Assembly: GCA_002422395.1 (NCBI GenBank)
Contig: DIUY01000002.1
Location: forward strand, 124,001 to 188,000
Direction of reading: 5' to 3'
Length of the DNA: 64,000 bases
Source: Methylococcaceae bacterium UBA6146
GTDB lineage: Bacteria > Pseudomonadota > Gammaproteobacteria > Methylococcales > Methylomonadaceae
This document shows positions 51,525 to 60,573 of the stretch, one piece after another. The notes below the pieces were generated by a model. That model ran no database searches, was not told the DNA's origin, and saw only the letters and a program-made list of their open reading frames with translations. Position numbers and translations under genes: made by a program. How positions within the stretch are numbered: position 1 is the first letter of the stretch; every line of letters starts with the position of its first letter.

Positions 51525-52265
51525 ATGGGTCAGCAAGACACGCTTTTTCAAGAAGCGGATCGGGTTCAAGATTTTTCTTTTGATGAACGCGTCGCCTCCG
51601 TGTTTGATAATATGGTTTCAAGAAGTGTGCCTTTTTATAATGAAATCCAGCGTATCCAAGCCGATCTTATTATGGACTTTTTACCTGAACGCGGGGGGGT
51701 CGTTTGTGATTTGGGCTGTTCTACGGGGACAACTATAAAGCATCTTACAGAGCATGCGGATTGTCCCGCAGACACCCGATTTATCGGCCTAGACAACTCA
51801 GATCCGATGCTGGACAAGGCGCGGGCTAAATTGGTCGGGCAAATAAATGCTGGACGCGTGTCTTTACAGCTTGCTGATTTGAGCCGTCTTGCCGTCTTGC
51901 CGGATTGTCATGCGGTTATTTTGAATTGGGCATTACAATTTGTGCGTCCCCTAGGTAGGGAACAGTTGCTGAAAACCATTTATGCGGCACTTAAACCTGG
52001 CGGTATTTTATTGTTATCAGAGAAAATCCTCGCTAAAGATGCCGTCTTTAACCGTCTGTACATAGACCACTATTTACAGTTTAAAAAATCCCAAAGTGGT
52101 TATACCGATGTTGAGAATCAGCGCAAGCGTGAGGCGCTCGAAAATGTGCTGATTCCCTATCGTCTTGATGAAAACTATGCGTTACTTGAACGTGCCGGAT
52201 TTGCACGCAGTGACACTTATTTCCAGTGGTTTAATTTCGTCTGTTTTATTGCGATTAAAGTTTAA
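51525..52265 (+). CDS. cmoA: Carboxy-S-adenosyl-L-methionine synthase
   Basis: Converts SAM and prephenate into carboxy-SAM, used by CmoB to modify wobble uridine-34 of tRNAs. SAM site CDLGCSTGTTIKHL, then GLDNSDPML and ILNWALQFV, with the family ending YFQWFNFVCFIAIK. 246 aa from ATG 51525; an in-frame ATG at 51483, two nt after the malQ stop, is also possible and would add 14 residues. Neither has a strong ribosome-binding site. cmoB is not adjacent, which differs from enterobacteria. Confidence 0.93.
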   Translation: MGQQDTLFQEADRVQDFSFDERVASVFDNMVSRSVPFYNEIQRIQADLIMDFLPERGGVVCDLGCSTGTTIKHLTEHADCPADTRFIGLDNSDPMLDKARAKLVGQINAGRVSLQLADLSRLAVLPDCHAVILNWALQFVRPLGREQLLKTIYAALKPGGILLLSEKILAKDAVFNRLYIDHYLQFKKSQSGYTDVENQRKREALENVLIPYRLDENYALLERAGFARSDTYFQWFNFVCFIAIKV

Positions 52266-52345
52266 CGTATTTAACGTTAGGCATGGCAAACAGTCATTAG
52301 GCTGATGCCTGCTAAACTTAAAATCATTGGCAGGCTTGCTGGTTG

Positions 52346-53395
52346 CTAAAGATAGCCTTGAGGATTTTTGGTCTGCCAGTTCCAGGCATCGGCCACCATA
52401 TCATCCAAATTCTTTTCTGCTTTCCAACCAAGCGCTTGTAGCGCTAATTCAGGATTGGCAAAACATTCGGCTAAGTCACCGGCACGGCGCGGGGCGATTT
52501 TATAGTTGATGGGATGCCCACAAACACGTTCAAAGGCACGGATAATTTCCAGTACGCTATAGCCCTGTCCGGTGCCAAGGTTATAAGCTTTGCAGCCACC
52601 CTGTGCGAAAGCGGGGCTTTCGAGGGCGGCCAATGCCTTGATATGGCCTTTTACCAAGTCAACAACATGGATATAGTCCCGGATGCCGGTGCCGTCTGGT
52701 GTTGGATAGTCGTCACCAAAAACTGACAGTTGCGCCAGTTTGCCGATGGCGACTTGCGACACATAAGGCATCAAATTGTTAGGGATGCCATTAGGGTCTT
52801 CACCTATCAGGCCGCTTTGGTGGGCACCTATCGGATTAAAATAACGCAGTAACGCAACTTTCCACGGCGATTCGGTCTGATTGAGGCTATCTGCCGCTGA
52901 TAAGTCCCGAAAAATATCCTCAATCATCACTTTAGAGCGGCCGTAGGGGTTAATTGCACCTAGCGGAAAATTTTCTTTATATTGCGGGCTTTCTGATTCG
53001 CCATAAACTGTGGCCGAAGAACTGAACACCAGTTGCTTGACATTCGCCTCCGCCATTGCTTCGGCAAGAGTTAAAGTCCCGCAAACGTTATTGTGGTAGT
53101 ACAAGGCAGGTTTTTCACAGGATTCGCCCACGGCTTTTAAGCCGGCAAAGTGCATCACAGTGCTAATAGGCTCTTGGGCAAAAATTTCCGCTAACGCCGC
53201 TTTGTCGCCTATATCCGCTTGATAAAAAGTGAGTGGTTTGCCCGTTATTTGCCGGACACGGGACAATGATTCAATTTTGCTGTTACACAGGTTATCGACT
53301 ACGACAACATTAAAACCGCCCTCAAGCAGTTCGACGCAGGCGTGACTGCCGATATAGCCGGCGCCACCAGTGACCAATACGGTTTTATTATTCAT
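52346..53395 (-). CDS. galE: UDP-glucose 4-epimerase
   Basis: Extended short-chain dehydrogenase that interconverts UDP-glucose and UDP-galactose. NAD-binding VTGGAGYIGSHACVELL at residues 7-23, SSSATVYGE, and the catalytic YGRSK (Tyr-x3-Lys) are visible. Length 349 aa is typical. It begins 5 nt after corC on the same strand, so it probably belongs to the miaB-phoH-ybeY-corC transcript. Likely supplies sugars for surface polysaccharide. Confidence 0.95.
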   Translation of the reverse strand: MNNKTVLVTGGAGYIGSHACVELLEGGFNVVVVDNLCNSKIESLSRVRQITGKPLTFYQADIGDKAALAEIFAQEPISTVMHFAGLKAVGESCEKPALYYHNNVCGTLTLAEAMAEANVKQLVFSSSATVYGESESPQYKENFPLGAINPYGRSKVMIEDIFRDLSAADSLNQTESPWKVALLRYFNPIGAHQSGLIGEDPNGIPNNLMPYVSQVAIGKLAQLSVFGDDYPTPDGTGIRDYIHVVDLVKGHIKALAALESPAFAQGGCKAYNLGTGQGYSVLEIIRAFERVCGHPINYKIAPRRAGDLAECFANPELALQALGWKAEKNLDDMVADAWNWQTKNPQGYL

Positions 53396-53400
53396 GGGAT

Positions 53401-54243
53401 TTAATTGGTTATCTTCAGTTTTAGTAAATGCACACGTCGGCTGTCCGCCCTGATGATTTCAAAGCGCAGATTATCAACCACTAATTTTTCGCCTTTTGTG
53501 GGCATGTGTTCGAGCTGGCTGACAATAAACCCGCCAATGGTGTCGTATTCGTCAGTTGCCAGCTGGGTTGAAAAATAGTCGTCAAACGTTTCTATCGGCG
53601 TCAATGCCTTAATGATGTATTCGTGGGCATTACGTTGAAAAATATAGTCTTTATCTTCATGTTCGTCGTGTTCATCTTCAATGTCGCCGACAATTTGTTC
53701 TAACACATCTTCAATGGTGACTAGGCCTGCGGCCTGGCCGTACTCATCGACGACAATCGCCATGTGATTGCCTTTGGTGCGCAATTCTTTAAGCAACACA
53801 TTCAGGCGTTTGCTTTCCGGAACCACACAGGCGGGGCGCATGATTTGTTGGACGGTGAGTGATTTGTTTTGTAGCACCCGCGCCAGCAAATCCTTAGCCA
53901 GCAAAACACCAACAACTTTGCAGCGGTCATCTTCAATGACGGGATAACGCGAATGGCCGAACTCTATAACAAGCGGCAATATCGCTTCCAGCTCGGCTTC
54001 TTGTGGTAAGACCACCATTTGTACGCGCGGTATCATGATGTCCCTGACACGCATTTGCGAGACTTGCAATACACCTTCAATCATTGCCAGGGCATCGTTG
54101 TCCAGCAATTTGTTTTCACGGGCTTCCCGTAATATTTCAAGTAGATCAGTTATATCCTGTGGCTCCCCAGTCAGCAAATGACTGATTTTTTCAACCCAGC
54201 TTTTGTGTGGGGAGTGTCTACTGGGGGGGATGTCGTCGCTCAT
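53401..54243 (-). CDS. corC: CorC/HlyC-family CBS-domain protein (YbeX)
   Basis: 280-aa soluble protein with paired CBS domains (about 65-190; IMIPRVQMVVLP, YPVIEDDRCKVVGVLLAKDLL, MRPACVVPESKRLN, AIVVDEYGQAAGLVTIEDVLEQIVGDI) and a C-terminal CorC_HlyC domain. It lacks the DUF21 membrane part. In E. coli the homologue YbeX is linked to magnesium/cobalt efflux and ribosome homeostasis. Starts 4 nt after ybeY; lnt, which follows in E. coli, is replaced here by galE. Confidence 0.93.
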   Translation of the reverse strand: MSDDIPPSRHSPHKSWVEKISHLLTGEPQDITDLLEILREARENKLLDNDALAMIEGVLQVSQMRVRDIMIPRVQMVVLPQEAELEAILPLVIEFGHSRYPVIEDDRCKVVGVLLAKDLLARVLQNKSLTVQQIMRPACVVPESKRLNVLLKELRTKGNHMAIVVDEYGQAAGLVTIEDVLEQIVGDIEDEHDEHEDKDYIFQRNAHEYIIKALTPIETFDDYFSTQLATDEYDTIGGFIVSQLEHMPTKGEKLVVDNLRFEIIRADSRRVHLLKLKITN

Positions 54244-54247
54244 TTTT

Positions 54248-54703
54248 TTACCTGTGGTAGGGATTGGTTATATTTAATGTCTGTAAAATCGCTATTTCTT
54301 TGCTTTCCATAAGTTCTGCTTCCGTTTCGTCAATATGGTCGTAGCCTAATAAATGCAGCACACCATGGACAATAATGTGCGCCCAGTGGTCTGCCAAGTG
54401 TTTGTTTTGTTCCCGTGCTTCTTTTTCCAACACGGGGGCGCAGACCACTAAATCACCTAGCAAGTTCAGTTCAAGCCCTTCTATGGCGGGCATTTCAAAC
54501 GGGAAGCTGAGGATATTGGTTGGGCCATGTTTGTGCCGGTACTGTCTGTTGAGTGATGCGCTTTCTTGTTCGTCGACAATGCGGATAACAATCTCAGTGT
54601 CTCGGTTAATACCGTCTAGGACGGCATCAACCCAGTGTTGGAAATGTTGTTGTTCAGGTTGTCTGGCCGAAGCAAAAACAGTTTGTATATCAAGCTGGTT
54701 CAT
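54248..54703 (-). CDS. ybeY: Endoribonuclease YbeY
   Basis: Zinc-dependent single-strand RNase needed for 16S rRNA 3'-end maturation and 70S quality control. The metal site HGVLHLLGYDH is at about residues 114-124. Length 151 aa matches the family. ATG 54703 overlaps the phoH stop by 4 nt (ATGA). Confidence 0.95.
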   Translation of the reverse strand: MNQLDIQTVFASARQPEQQHFQHWVDAVLDGINRDTEIVIRIVDEQESASLNRQYRHKHGPTNILSFPFEMPAIEGLELNLLGDLVVCAPVLEKEAREQNKHLADHWAHIIVHGVLHLLGYDHIDETEAELMESKEIAILQTLNITNPYHR

Positions 54704-55671
54704 TCTGCCTTGGTCTTTTTGTCATATGCTTCGTAAGCGGAAACAATACGTTGCACTAAGGGGTGTCTAACGACGTCGCGGTGATTAAAAAATGTGAAGC
54801 TGATGCCTTCAATGTCTTTTAAAACCTCAAGGACGTGGCGCAAACCGGACATTTTTTCTGAGGGCAGGTCAATTTGGGTGATGTCGCCGGTCACTACGGC
54901 AGTGGAGCCAAAGCCTACGCGTGTCAGAAACATTTTGATTTGCTCGACCGTGGTGTTTTGCGCTTCATCGAGAATGATAAACGCATCATTCAGTGTCCGG
55001 CCGCGCATGAAGGCTAACGGTGCAACTTCAATAACTCCCCGGTCGATCATTTTTTCCACGCGCTCGTTGCCAAGCATGTCGTATAAGGCGTCATACAAAG
55101 GCCGTAAATAAGGGTCGACTTTTTGCGCCATATCGCCGGGCAGAAAACCCAGTTTTTCACCCGCTTCAACCGCCGGGCGCACCAGGATTATTTTTCTGAC
55201 CTTTTCATTTTGTAAGGCTTCAATGGCACAGGCGACTGCGAGAAAAGTTTTGCCAGTGCCCGCCGGGCCCACGCCAAAATTGATGTCATGCGTGACTATT
55301 TTGCGCAAGTATTCCTGCTGGTTTGCGCCACGGCCTTTAATCAGCCCGCATTTTGTTTTTATGCTGACATTAAGGTGGGCTTGTGTTTCTGGCATTTCTA
55401 ACAGCTCGTCGATAGACGCATCCTGCATGGCAAGATGGATTGCTTCGGCGGTGAGTTGTTCTTTAGCGGTGCTGGCAAATAAGTTCTGCATCAACACACA
55501 AGCTGCTTTTACCGAGCTATCAGGCCCGGTGACCTTAAATTGGTTGCCCCGGTTAGCAATTTCAACTTGGAGGCGGGCCTCTATTTGCCGCAAGTGCGCA
55601 TCAAGCTGGCCGCAAAAATTGGACAATCTGCTGCTGTCATCAGGGAGTAAAGCAATTTCTTGGGAAACCAT
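54700..55671 (-). CDS. ybeZ: PhoH-like ATPase (YbeZ)
   Basis: 323-aa cytoplasmic P-loop ATPase that works with YbeY in RNA metabolism. Walker A GPAGTGKTFLAVACA near residue 131, Walker B FIILDEAQNTT, and VVTGDITQIDLP are intact. ATG 55671 begins one base after the miaB stop and gives the normal length; an upstream start at 55749 would lie inside miaB. Member of miaB-ybeZ-ybeY-corC. Confidence 0.94.
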   Translation of the reverse strand: MVSQEIALLPDDSSRLSNFCGQLDAHLRQIEARLQVEIANRGNQFKVTGPDSSVKAACVLMQNLFASTAKEQLTAEAIHLAMQDASIDELLEMPETQAHLNVSIKTKCGLIKGRGANQQEYLRKIVTHDINFGVGPAGTGKTFLAVACAIEALQNEKVRKIILVRPAVEAGEKLGFLPGDMAQKVDPYLRPLYDALYDMLGNERVEKMIDRGVIEVAPLAFMRGRTLNDAFIILDEAQNTTVEQIKMFLTRVGFGSTAVVTGDITQIDLPSEKMSGLRHVLEVLKDIEGISFTFFNHRDVVRHPLVQRIVSAYEAYDKKTKAE

Positions 55672-55672
55672 T

Positions 55673-57028
55673 TTAATAAGCCGCGCTGATTTTATCGGCA
55701 GAAGACTCGGCCAGCCGCCCGCGTAAGGAATTGGGCAAGGCTTCGGCAATCAACACATCGACAAACTGCCCTGCCAGGCGCGGGTGTCCGATAAAGTTCA
55801 CAACACGGTTATTTTCAGTCCGTCCCTGCATTTGCAACGGATTCTTTTTGGATTGCCCTTCGACCAAAACAGTTTGCACAGTACCAATCATGCTTTCTGA
55901 AATGGCGGCAGTCATTTCGTTGATACGGTTTTGAAAACGTTCCAGACGCTGTTTTTTGACTTCAGCGGGCACATCATCGGGTAGGTCAGCGGCCGGTGTG
56001 CCAGGACGTTGGCTGTAAATAAAGCTGAATGACAAATCAAAGCCAACTTCTTCGATAAAAGCCATGGTCTCTTCAAATTCAGCATCGGTTTCGCCAGGAA
56101 ACCCGATGATAAAATCAGATGACAGGCAAATATCCGGGCGCACTGTCCGTAGTTTGCGGATAGTTTCGATGTAATCAGCGCGGGTGTGGCCGCGTTTCAT
56201 CATTTTTAAGATATGGTCGCTACCGCTTTGCACTGGCAAGTGCAGGTGGTTGACTAGTTTCGGGATTTCGGCGAAGGCTTCAACCAAGCTGTCGGTAAAT
56301 TCAACGGGATGCGATGTGGTAAAGCGGATCCGGTCTATACCTTCAACAGCCGCAACATAATGTAGCAATAAGGAAAAATCAGCAATGTCGCCATCATCCA
56401 TAATGCCGCGATAAGCATTGACATTTTGCCCTAATAAATTGACTTCCCGCACCCCTTGTTTGGCTAATGACCCGATTTCAGCCAGCACATCATCCAGCGG
56501 ACGGCTGATTTCCTCACCGCGTGTATAGGGCACCACACAAAATGTGCAATATTTGCTGCAACCTTCCATGACGGACACAAACGCTTTAGGGCCTTCGGCA
56601 CGGGGCTCTGGCAGGGCGTCGAATTTTTCGATTTGAGGAAATGAAACATCAACGACCGGTTGCTGTTTATGGCGTGCTTGGTCAAGTAATTGCGGCAGGC
56701 GATGCAGGGTTTGCGGGCCGAAGACTATATCGACAAACGGTGCGCGTTTTTGGATATCCGCACCTTCTTGGCTGGCGACACAACCGCCGACGCCGATGAT
56801 AACGTCGGGGCGCTTGTCTTTAATGATGCGCCACTTGCCCAAAGCTGAAAACACTTTCTCTTGGGCCTTTTCACGGATAGAACAGGTGTTAAGCAGCAGG
56901 ACGTCTGCCAACTTAGGGTCATCAATCAATTCAAAACCATGTGAAGCATGGAGCACGTCGCGCATTTTGTCAGAATCATACTCGTTCATCTGGCAACCGT
57001 TGGTTTGAATATAAAGTTTTTGGGTCAT
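55673..57028 (-). CDS. miaB: tRNA-2-methylthio-N6-dimethylallyladenosine synthase
   Basis: Radical SAM methylthiotransferase that adds the 2-methylthio group to i6A37 in tRNA. The N-terminal domain has TNGCQMNEYDSD and two more cluster cysteines (NTCSIREKA, GVGGCVA); the radical SAM cluster is CSKYCTFC near residues 154-161; the C-terminal TRAM domain starts near 378. Length 451 aa is normal. First gene of the miaB-ybeZ-ybeY-corC-galE run. Confidence 0.96.
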   Translation of the reverse strand: MTQKLYIQTNGCQMNEYDSDKMRDVLHASHGFELIDDPKLADVLLLNTCSIREKAQEKVFSALGKWRIIKDKRPDVIIGVGGCVASQEGADIQKRAPFVDIVFGPQTLHRLPQLLDQARHKQQPVVDVSFPQIEKFDALPEPRAEGPKAFVSVMEGCSKYCTFCVVPYTRGEEISRPLDDVLAEIGSLAKQGVREVNLLGQNVNAYRGIMDDGDIADFSLLLHYVAAVEGIDRIRFTTSHPVEFTDSLVEAFAEIPKLVNHLHLPVQSGSDHILKMMKRGHTRADYIETIRKLRTVRPDICLSSDFIIGFPGETDAEFEETMAFIEEVGFDLSFSFIYSQRPGTPAADLPDDVPAEVKKQRLERFQNRINEMTAAISESMIGTVQTVLVEGQSKKNPLQMQGRTENNRVVNFIGHPRLAGQFVDVLIAEALPNSLRGRLAESSADKISAAY

Positions 57029-57177
57029 ATTTTCGGGTAAATTATCCTAAATTAATAAGGCCGCCTGATTTTTCTTTGCTGAACTTGAATGCCAGACGCC
57101 TAGGGTAAAAAGCATAAAACGGCTATGGAAATGCCGCGCATTATAACCTGAACGTAGATTGAACAGTATAAGGCAAT

Positions 57178-58728
57178 TTATTGCAAGATAATCGCGATGC
57201 TGATTAACGCCGCACTGATGACGATAGCCCAGGCCGTAGTGCGTTGGTTAGCGTCTAACTGCTGGCGTAATAGAGCCAGCTCACGGCTTTGTAGCTCCGA
57301 ATGGTGTTGGGCATGGGCGGCGTTGTCCAAGGCTTTGTAAAGCAGGGAAGGGACTTCTGGGAATTGCTCGGCAAATTCTGGGAATTGCTTAAGCAATTTG
57401 TTGATTTTTGCTTTAGGCCCCATGCGTTCTTTAAACCAGCCTTCAAGAAAGGGTTTGGCGGTTTGCCACAAATCCAGTTCTGGATAAAGCTGGCGGCCTA
57501 GACCTTCGATGTTAAGCAAGGTTTTTTGTAGCAGCACTAACTGTGGTTGTACGTGCATATCAAACCGCCGCGCGGTTTGGAATAAGCGCAGTAGTAATTG
57601 GCCAAAGGAAATATCACGCAAGGGTTTTTCAAAGATAGGTTCGCAAACGCTACGGATGGCCGATTCAAATTCTTCTATGCGGGTTGAACGCGGCACCCAG
57701 CCCGATTCAACGTGCATCTGGGCAACTTTACGGTAATCGCGGTTGAAAAAAGCCAGGAAATTTTCCGCCAGATAATGTTGGTCGGATAATGACAACGTGC
57801 CGACAATGCCAAAGTCTATGGCGATATATTTGGCCGGCAAATCGACAAAAATATTGCCCGGATGCATGTCGGCATGAAAGAAATTGTCCCTGAACACTTG
57901 GGTGAAAAAGATTTCCACGCCGCGCTCGGCAAGCAGTTTAAAATCTGCCCCACCCGCCCTAAGCTGTTCGATTTCCCCCACTGGGATGCCGTGTATCCGT
58001 TCCATGACCATAACTTTCTGGCGTGTTAACGGCCAATGGACTTCCGGGATATAGATGATGTCGGAGTTTTCAAAATTACGGCGGATTTTTGCGGCATTGG
58101 CGGCTTCCCGAACCAAGTCCAGTTCATCGAGCGTGGTTTTTTCAAATTCGGCGACGACTTCCATGGGACGCAAGCGTCTGGCGTCCGGCCAGAACCTTTC
58201 CGCAAACCGCGCCAGTTCATAAATCAGCCCCATGTCGGATTGGATACGTTCTTCAATATCTGGGCGCAGCACTTTAACAACGACTTGCTCGCCGCTGTGC
58301 AAGACGGCGCCATGGACTTGTGCGACTGACGCTGAAGCTAGCGGCTCAGGGTTAAATTCAGCAAAGGCTTCAGCGATGGACATGCCCAATTCTTTTTCGA
58401 TGATGGCTTGGGCAAGTTCAGTTTTAAAGGGCGGCACTTTATCTTGGAGTTTTACCAGCTCATCGGCAATGTCTTCAGGTAATAAGTCTTTGCGGGTTGA
58501 TAATGCCTGGCCGAATTTGACATAAATCGGGCCTAAGTCTTCGAGCGCTTCTCTGATCCTGACGGCTCTAGGGTCGGACTTACGGCTTAACCAGTAATAA
58601 GGGGAAAAAAACGCCAGAAAGCGGATGGGCCGGAACAGATGCGTTTTTAAAACGATTTCATCAAGACCGTGACTGACCAAAACCCAATTGATATGAATTA
58701 GACGGAGGACTAATTTAGGACGGATCAC
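57178..58728 (-). CDS. ubiB: UbiB atypical kinase/ATPase for ubiquinone biosynthesis
   Basis: ABC1/ADCK-family protein needed for ubiquinone synthesis. Family marks are the KxGQ motif (YVKFGQALSTRKDLLP) and the alanine-rich loop ASASVAQVH in place of a normal P-loop, then catalytic FFHADMHPGNIFV and AIDFGIVG. Two C-terminal hydrophobic segments (AWAIVISAALISIAIIL) anchor it to the membrane. Length 516 aa. In E. coli it follows ubiE-ubiJ directly; here two unrelated genes intervene. Confidence 0.95.
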   Translation of the reverse strand: MIRPKLVLRLIHINWVLVSHGLDEIVLKTHLFRPIRFLAFFSPYYWLSRKSDPRAVRIREALEDLGPIYVKFGQALSTRKDLLPEDIADELVKLQDKVPPFKTELAQAIIEKELGMSIAEAFAEFNPEPLASASVAQVHGAVLHSGEQVVVKVLRPDIEERIQSDMGLIYELARFAERFWPDARRLRPMEVVAEFEKTTLDELDLVREAANAAKIRRNFENSDIIYIPEVHWPLTRQKVMVMERIHGIPVGEIEQLRAGGADFKLLAERGVEIFFTQVFRDNFFHADMHPGNIFVDLPAKYIAIDFGIVGTLSLSDQHYLAENFLAFFNRDYRKVAQMHVESGWVPRSTRIEEFESAIRSVCEPIFEKPLRDISFGQLLLRLFQTARRFDMHVQPQLVLLQKTLLNIEGLGRQLYPELDLWQTAKPFLEGWFKERMGPKAKINKLLKQFPEFAEQFPEVPSLLYKALDNAAHAQHHSELQSRELALLRQQLDANQRTTAWAIVISAALISIAIILQ

Positions 58729-58925
58729 TGTGTGCCTTTAAGTTGAAGAGTGAGTGTGGTTAGCGCCGATTATCGGTGGGGATAATAATATGACCATCAA
58801 TATTGCCATGCATTCGCACCAGTTTAATTTTTCAAGTATAACATGGTGCCTAAAATGCCTTGGGGCTTCGGTTACAAAAATATGACGTTCCAATTGCATG
58901 GCGTAGGAAGGTAATTTTATTGGCT

Positions 58926-59429
58926 TCAGTAAAGTTTTCCGACGAGATGGAGATGCGTCAGGTAAAGCCGTAGGTCAAATTCCAACTGGTGGTATTCCGG
59001 TTCCATGTACTCGCATAATTTATAGAACGCTTTGTTGTGCTGTTTTTCCCGTAAATGGGCCAGCTCATGCACGACAATCATTTTCAGGAATTCGGGCGAA
59101 GCCGTTTTAAAGATTGACCCTATCCGGATTTCATTTTTGGCTTTTAAGTTATTGCCCTGGACTCTGGACACAAACGTATGTAGCCCCAGCGCCTGATGAA
59201 TCACGTCAATTTTGTCATCGAAAACCACTTTGCTGAGTGGATTGGATTGCTTAAGAAATCGGTTTTTCATGTCTACAGTATAGATATAGAGGGCCTTATC
59301 CGTTTTGATATCATGGGAAACCGGATATTTTTTTAGCAAGACATCAGCCAATTTACCGTTGTCGATCAACCTTTGCACTTGATCAGTCACTGTTGCCGAA
59401 TAACCGGACAAGTATTTTAATGCTGTCAT
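58926..59429 (-). CDS. YgjP-like zinc metallopeptidase
   Basis: 167-aa soluble protein of the YgjP/WSS metallopeptidase group. The zinc motif is VVHELAHLREKQHNKAFYKLC (HExxH with a third His eight residues on). ATG 59429 gives MTALKYLSGYSATV, as in homologues; the longer frame from 59522 overlaps the upstream gene. Target unknown. It lies with a DUF5710 gene between ubiJ and ubiB. Confidence 0.83.
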   Translation of the reverse strand: MTALKYLSGYSATVTDQVQRLIDNGKLADVLLKKYPVSHDIKTDKALYIYTVDMKNRFLKQSNPLSKVVFDDKIDVIHQALGLHTFVSRVQGNNLKAKNEIRIGSIFKTASPEFLKMIVVHELAHLREKQHNKAFYKLCEYMEPEYHQLEFDLRLYLTHLHLVGKLY

Positions 59430-59484
59430 TGTATGAAGCTTATGTGATTGGGTTTTGTGGACCGATAGGTGTTTTCTGGCCGCA

Positions 59485-59796
59485 TTAATCCCATGGCGGC
59501 TCATCACCGTTGTAGGCCGCAAAGTTTTTATCTGTTGGGTGGGTGGTCACACCAGAATCGGCGTTATTAGCGGAAGCTTTGATATTGCTGGATGCAGCGC
59601 CGGATTTTGGCTGATTGGCGCTTTTTAAGGGCGGCTCTAAGGTTACGGATTGCGGCTGCCATTGCCCAAAAAGCGTGACGTCCTTACCGGCCGGGACATA
59701 CCATTTTTTATTGGCGGCATCCCATTTCGCGCCGAGTGCTTTTGCAGCATCCTTTTGGTTATAAGGCACATTAAGGTAAATCTTCGATCCAGTCAT
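59485..59796 (-). CDS. DUF5710 domain protein
   Basis: 103-aa protein whose first 40 residues are a DUF5710 domain (IYLNVPYNQKDAAKALGAKWDAANKKWYVP), a small fold often found in or near DNA-processing and toxin-like proteins. The rest is low-complexity (Ser/Ala/Asn) and ends NGDEPPWD. The start is set at ATG 59796; the longer frame to 59934 runs into a common genomic repeat (59882-59909) and is rejected. Function unknown. Confidence 0.7.
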   Translation of the reverse strand: MTGSKIYLNVPYNQKDAAKALGAKWDAANKKWYVPAGKDVTLFGQWQPQSVTLEPPLKSANQPKSGAASSNIKASANNADSGVTTHPTDKNFAAYNGDEPPWD

Positions 59797-59881
59797 GCTA
59801 TAAACATTGTGGTTGGCGCTTGATTGATAGTCGGCATCTAGGGGGAGTTTGCAAGCCAATACTATTGGCTTAAGACCCGTT

Positions 59882-59909
59882 CCGTTCGCCCAGAGCTTGT
59901 CGAAGGGCG
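59882..59909. repeat. Short dispersed repeat of the CCGTTCGCCC...GGGCG type
   Basis: Hairpin-forming CCGTTCGCCCAGAGC ... GAAGGGCG, a motif widespread in proteobacterial intergenic DNA. It marks the boundary between ubiJ and the inserted DUF5710/YgjP genes. Confidence 0.6.
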
Positions 59910-59948
59910 GGCGGGGCGGGCTAATGATTGCCAAATAGACTAACGCTT

Positions 59949-60572
59949 TTAAATCAATTTCTTAGCCAGGCGGGTTTCCAGCCGTTCAATCCGACGACAC
60001 AGGCGGTCAAAGTCAGTGCGGAGCTCGTCAACTTGGGCGTAGAAAATGTCCAGTTCTGGTGCGGGGGGCAATTCACGGGTTTCTTCCTGAAGGTATTCCG
60101 ATGCATTGAGCGCAAAAGTGTCAATGGATTCTTTGCCCCAAGTCTGTCCCGCGCTAAAAAACTGGCTGATGTTATGGGCAATGCGCTCACCCGTGTAACG
60201 CGCCAGTTTATCTTCCAGATTAATGTCCAGCTTGGCGAACAATTCCTGAAATTTTCGCCCTGTCTGCATATCGCCTTCGATTTTAACGTCGCCGGAAAAC
60301 AGCGCGCGCATCGGTTTTGAGTTTAGCCCCATTAATCCCAGCGCCGGTAATGAGCCGGTCAGATGTGTGTCGGGCCTGTCCGGGCACTGATCCAATAGCT
60401 GGATGGCATCGGATGTAGGGCAGAGATAAACAGTTTCATTGAAAGGCGTTATCGTAACCGCAATGGTCTTGCCTTTTAAGGGCGCCAGAAAAACACCACT
60501 ATTTTTATCGAGGGCAAGATACTTGCGGAGCGCAGTTTCCAATAGGCCAAGCAGCAACGGTTTGATCAGCAT
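59949..60572 (-). CDS. ubiJ: Ubiquinone biosynthesis accessory factor UbiJ (SCP2 domain)
   Basis: 207-aa lipid-binding protein. An SCP2-like domain (about 15-125; LTGSLPALGLMGL, LFSGDVKIEGDMQTGRKFQELF) is followed by a C-terminal coiled coil (VDELRTDFDRLCRRIERLETRLAKKL). UbiJ organises the soluble ubiquinone-synthesis complex. It begins 1 nt after ubiE. Length matches E. coli UbiJ (201 aa). Confidence 0.92.
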   Translation of the reverse strand: MLIKPLLLGLLETALRKYLALDKNSGVFLAPLKGKTIAVTITPFNETVYLCPTSDAIQLLDQCPDRPDTHLTGSLPALGLMGLNSKPMRALFSGDVKIEGDMQTGRKFQELFAKLDINLEDKLARYTGERIAHNISQFFSAGQTWGKESIDTFALNASEYLQEETRELPPAPELDIFYAQVDELRTDFDRLCRRIERLETRLAKKLI

Positions 60573-60573
60573 G

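Noticed and set aside
59797..59934. N-terminal extension of the DUF5710 protein
   Set aside because: The extra residues are translated from a common hairpin repeat and are not part of the domain.
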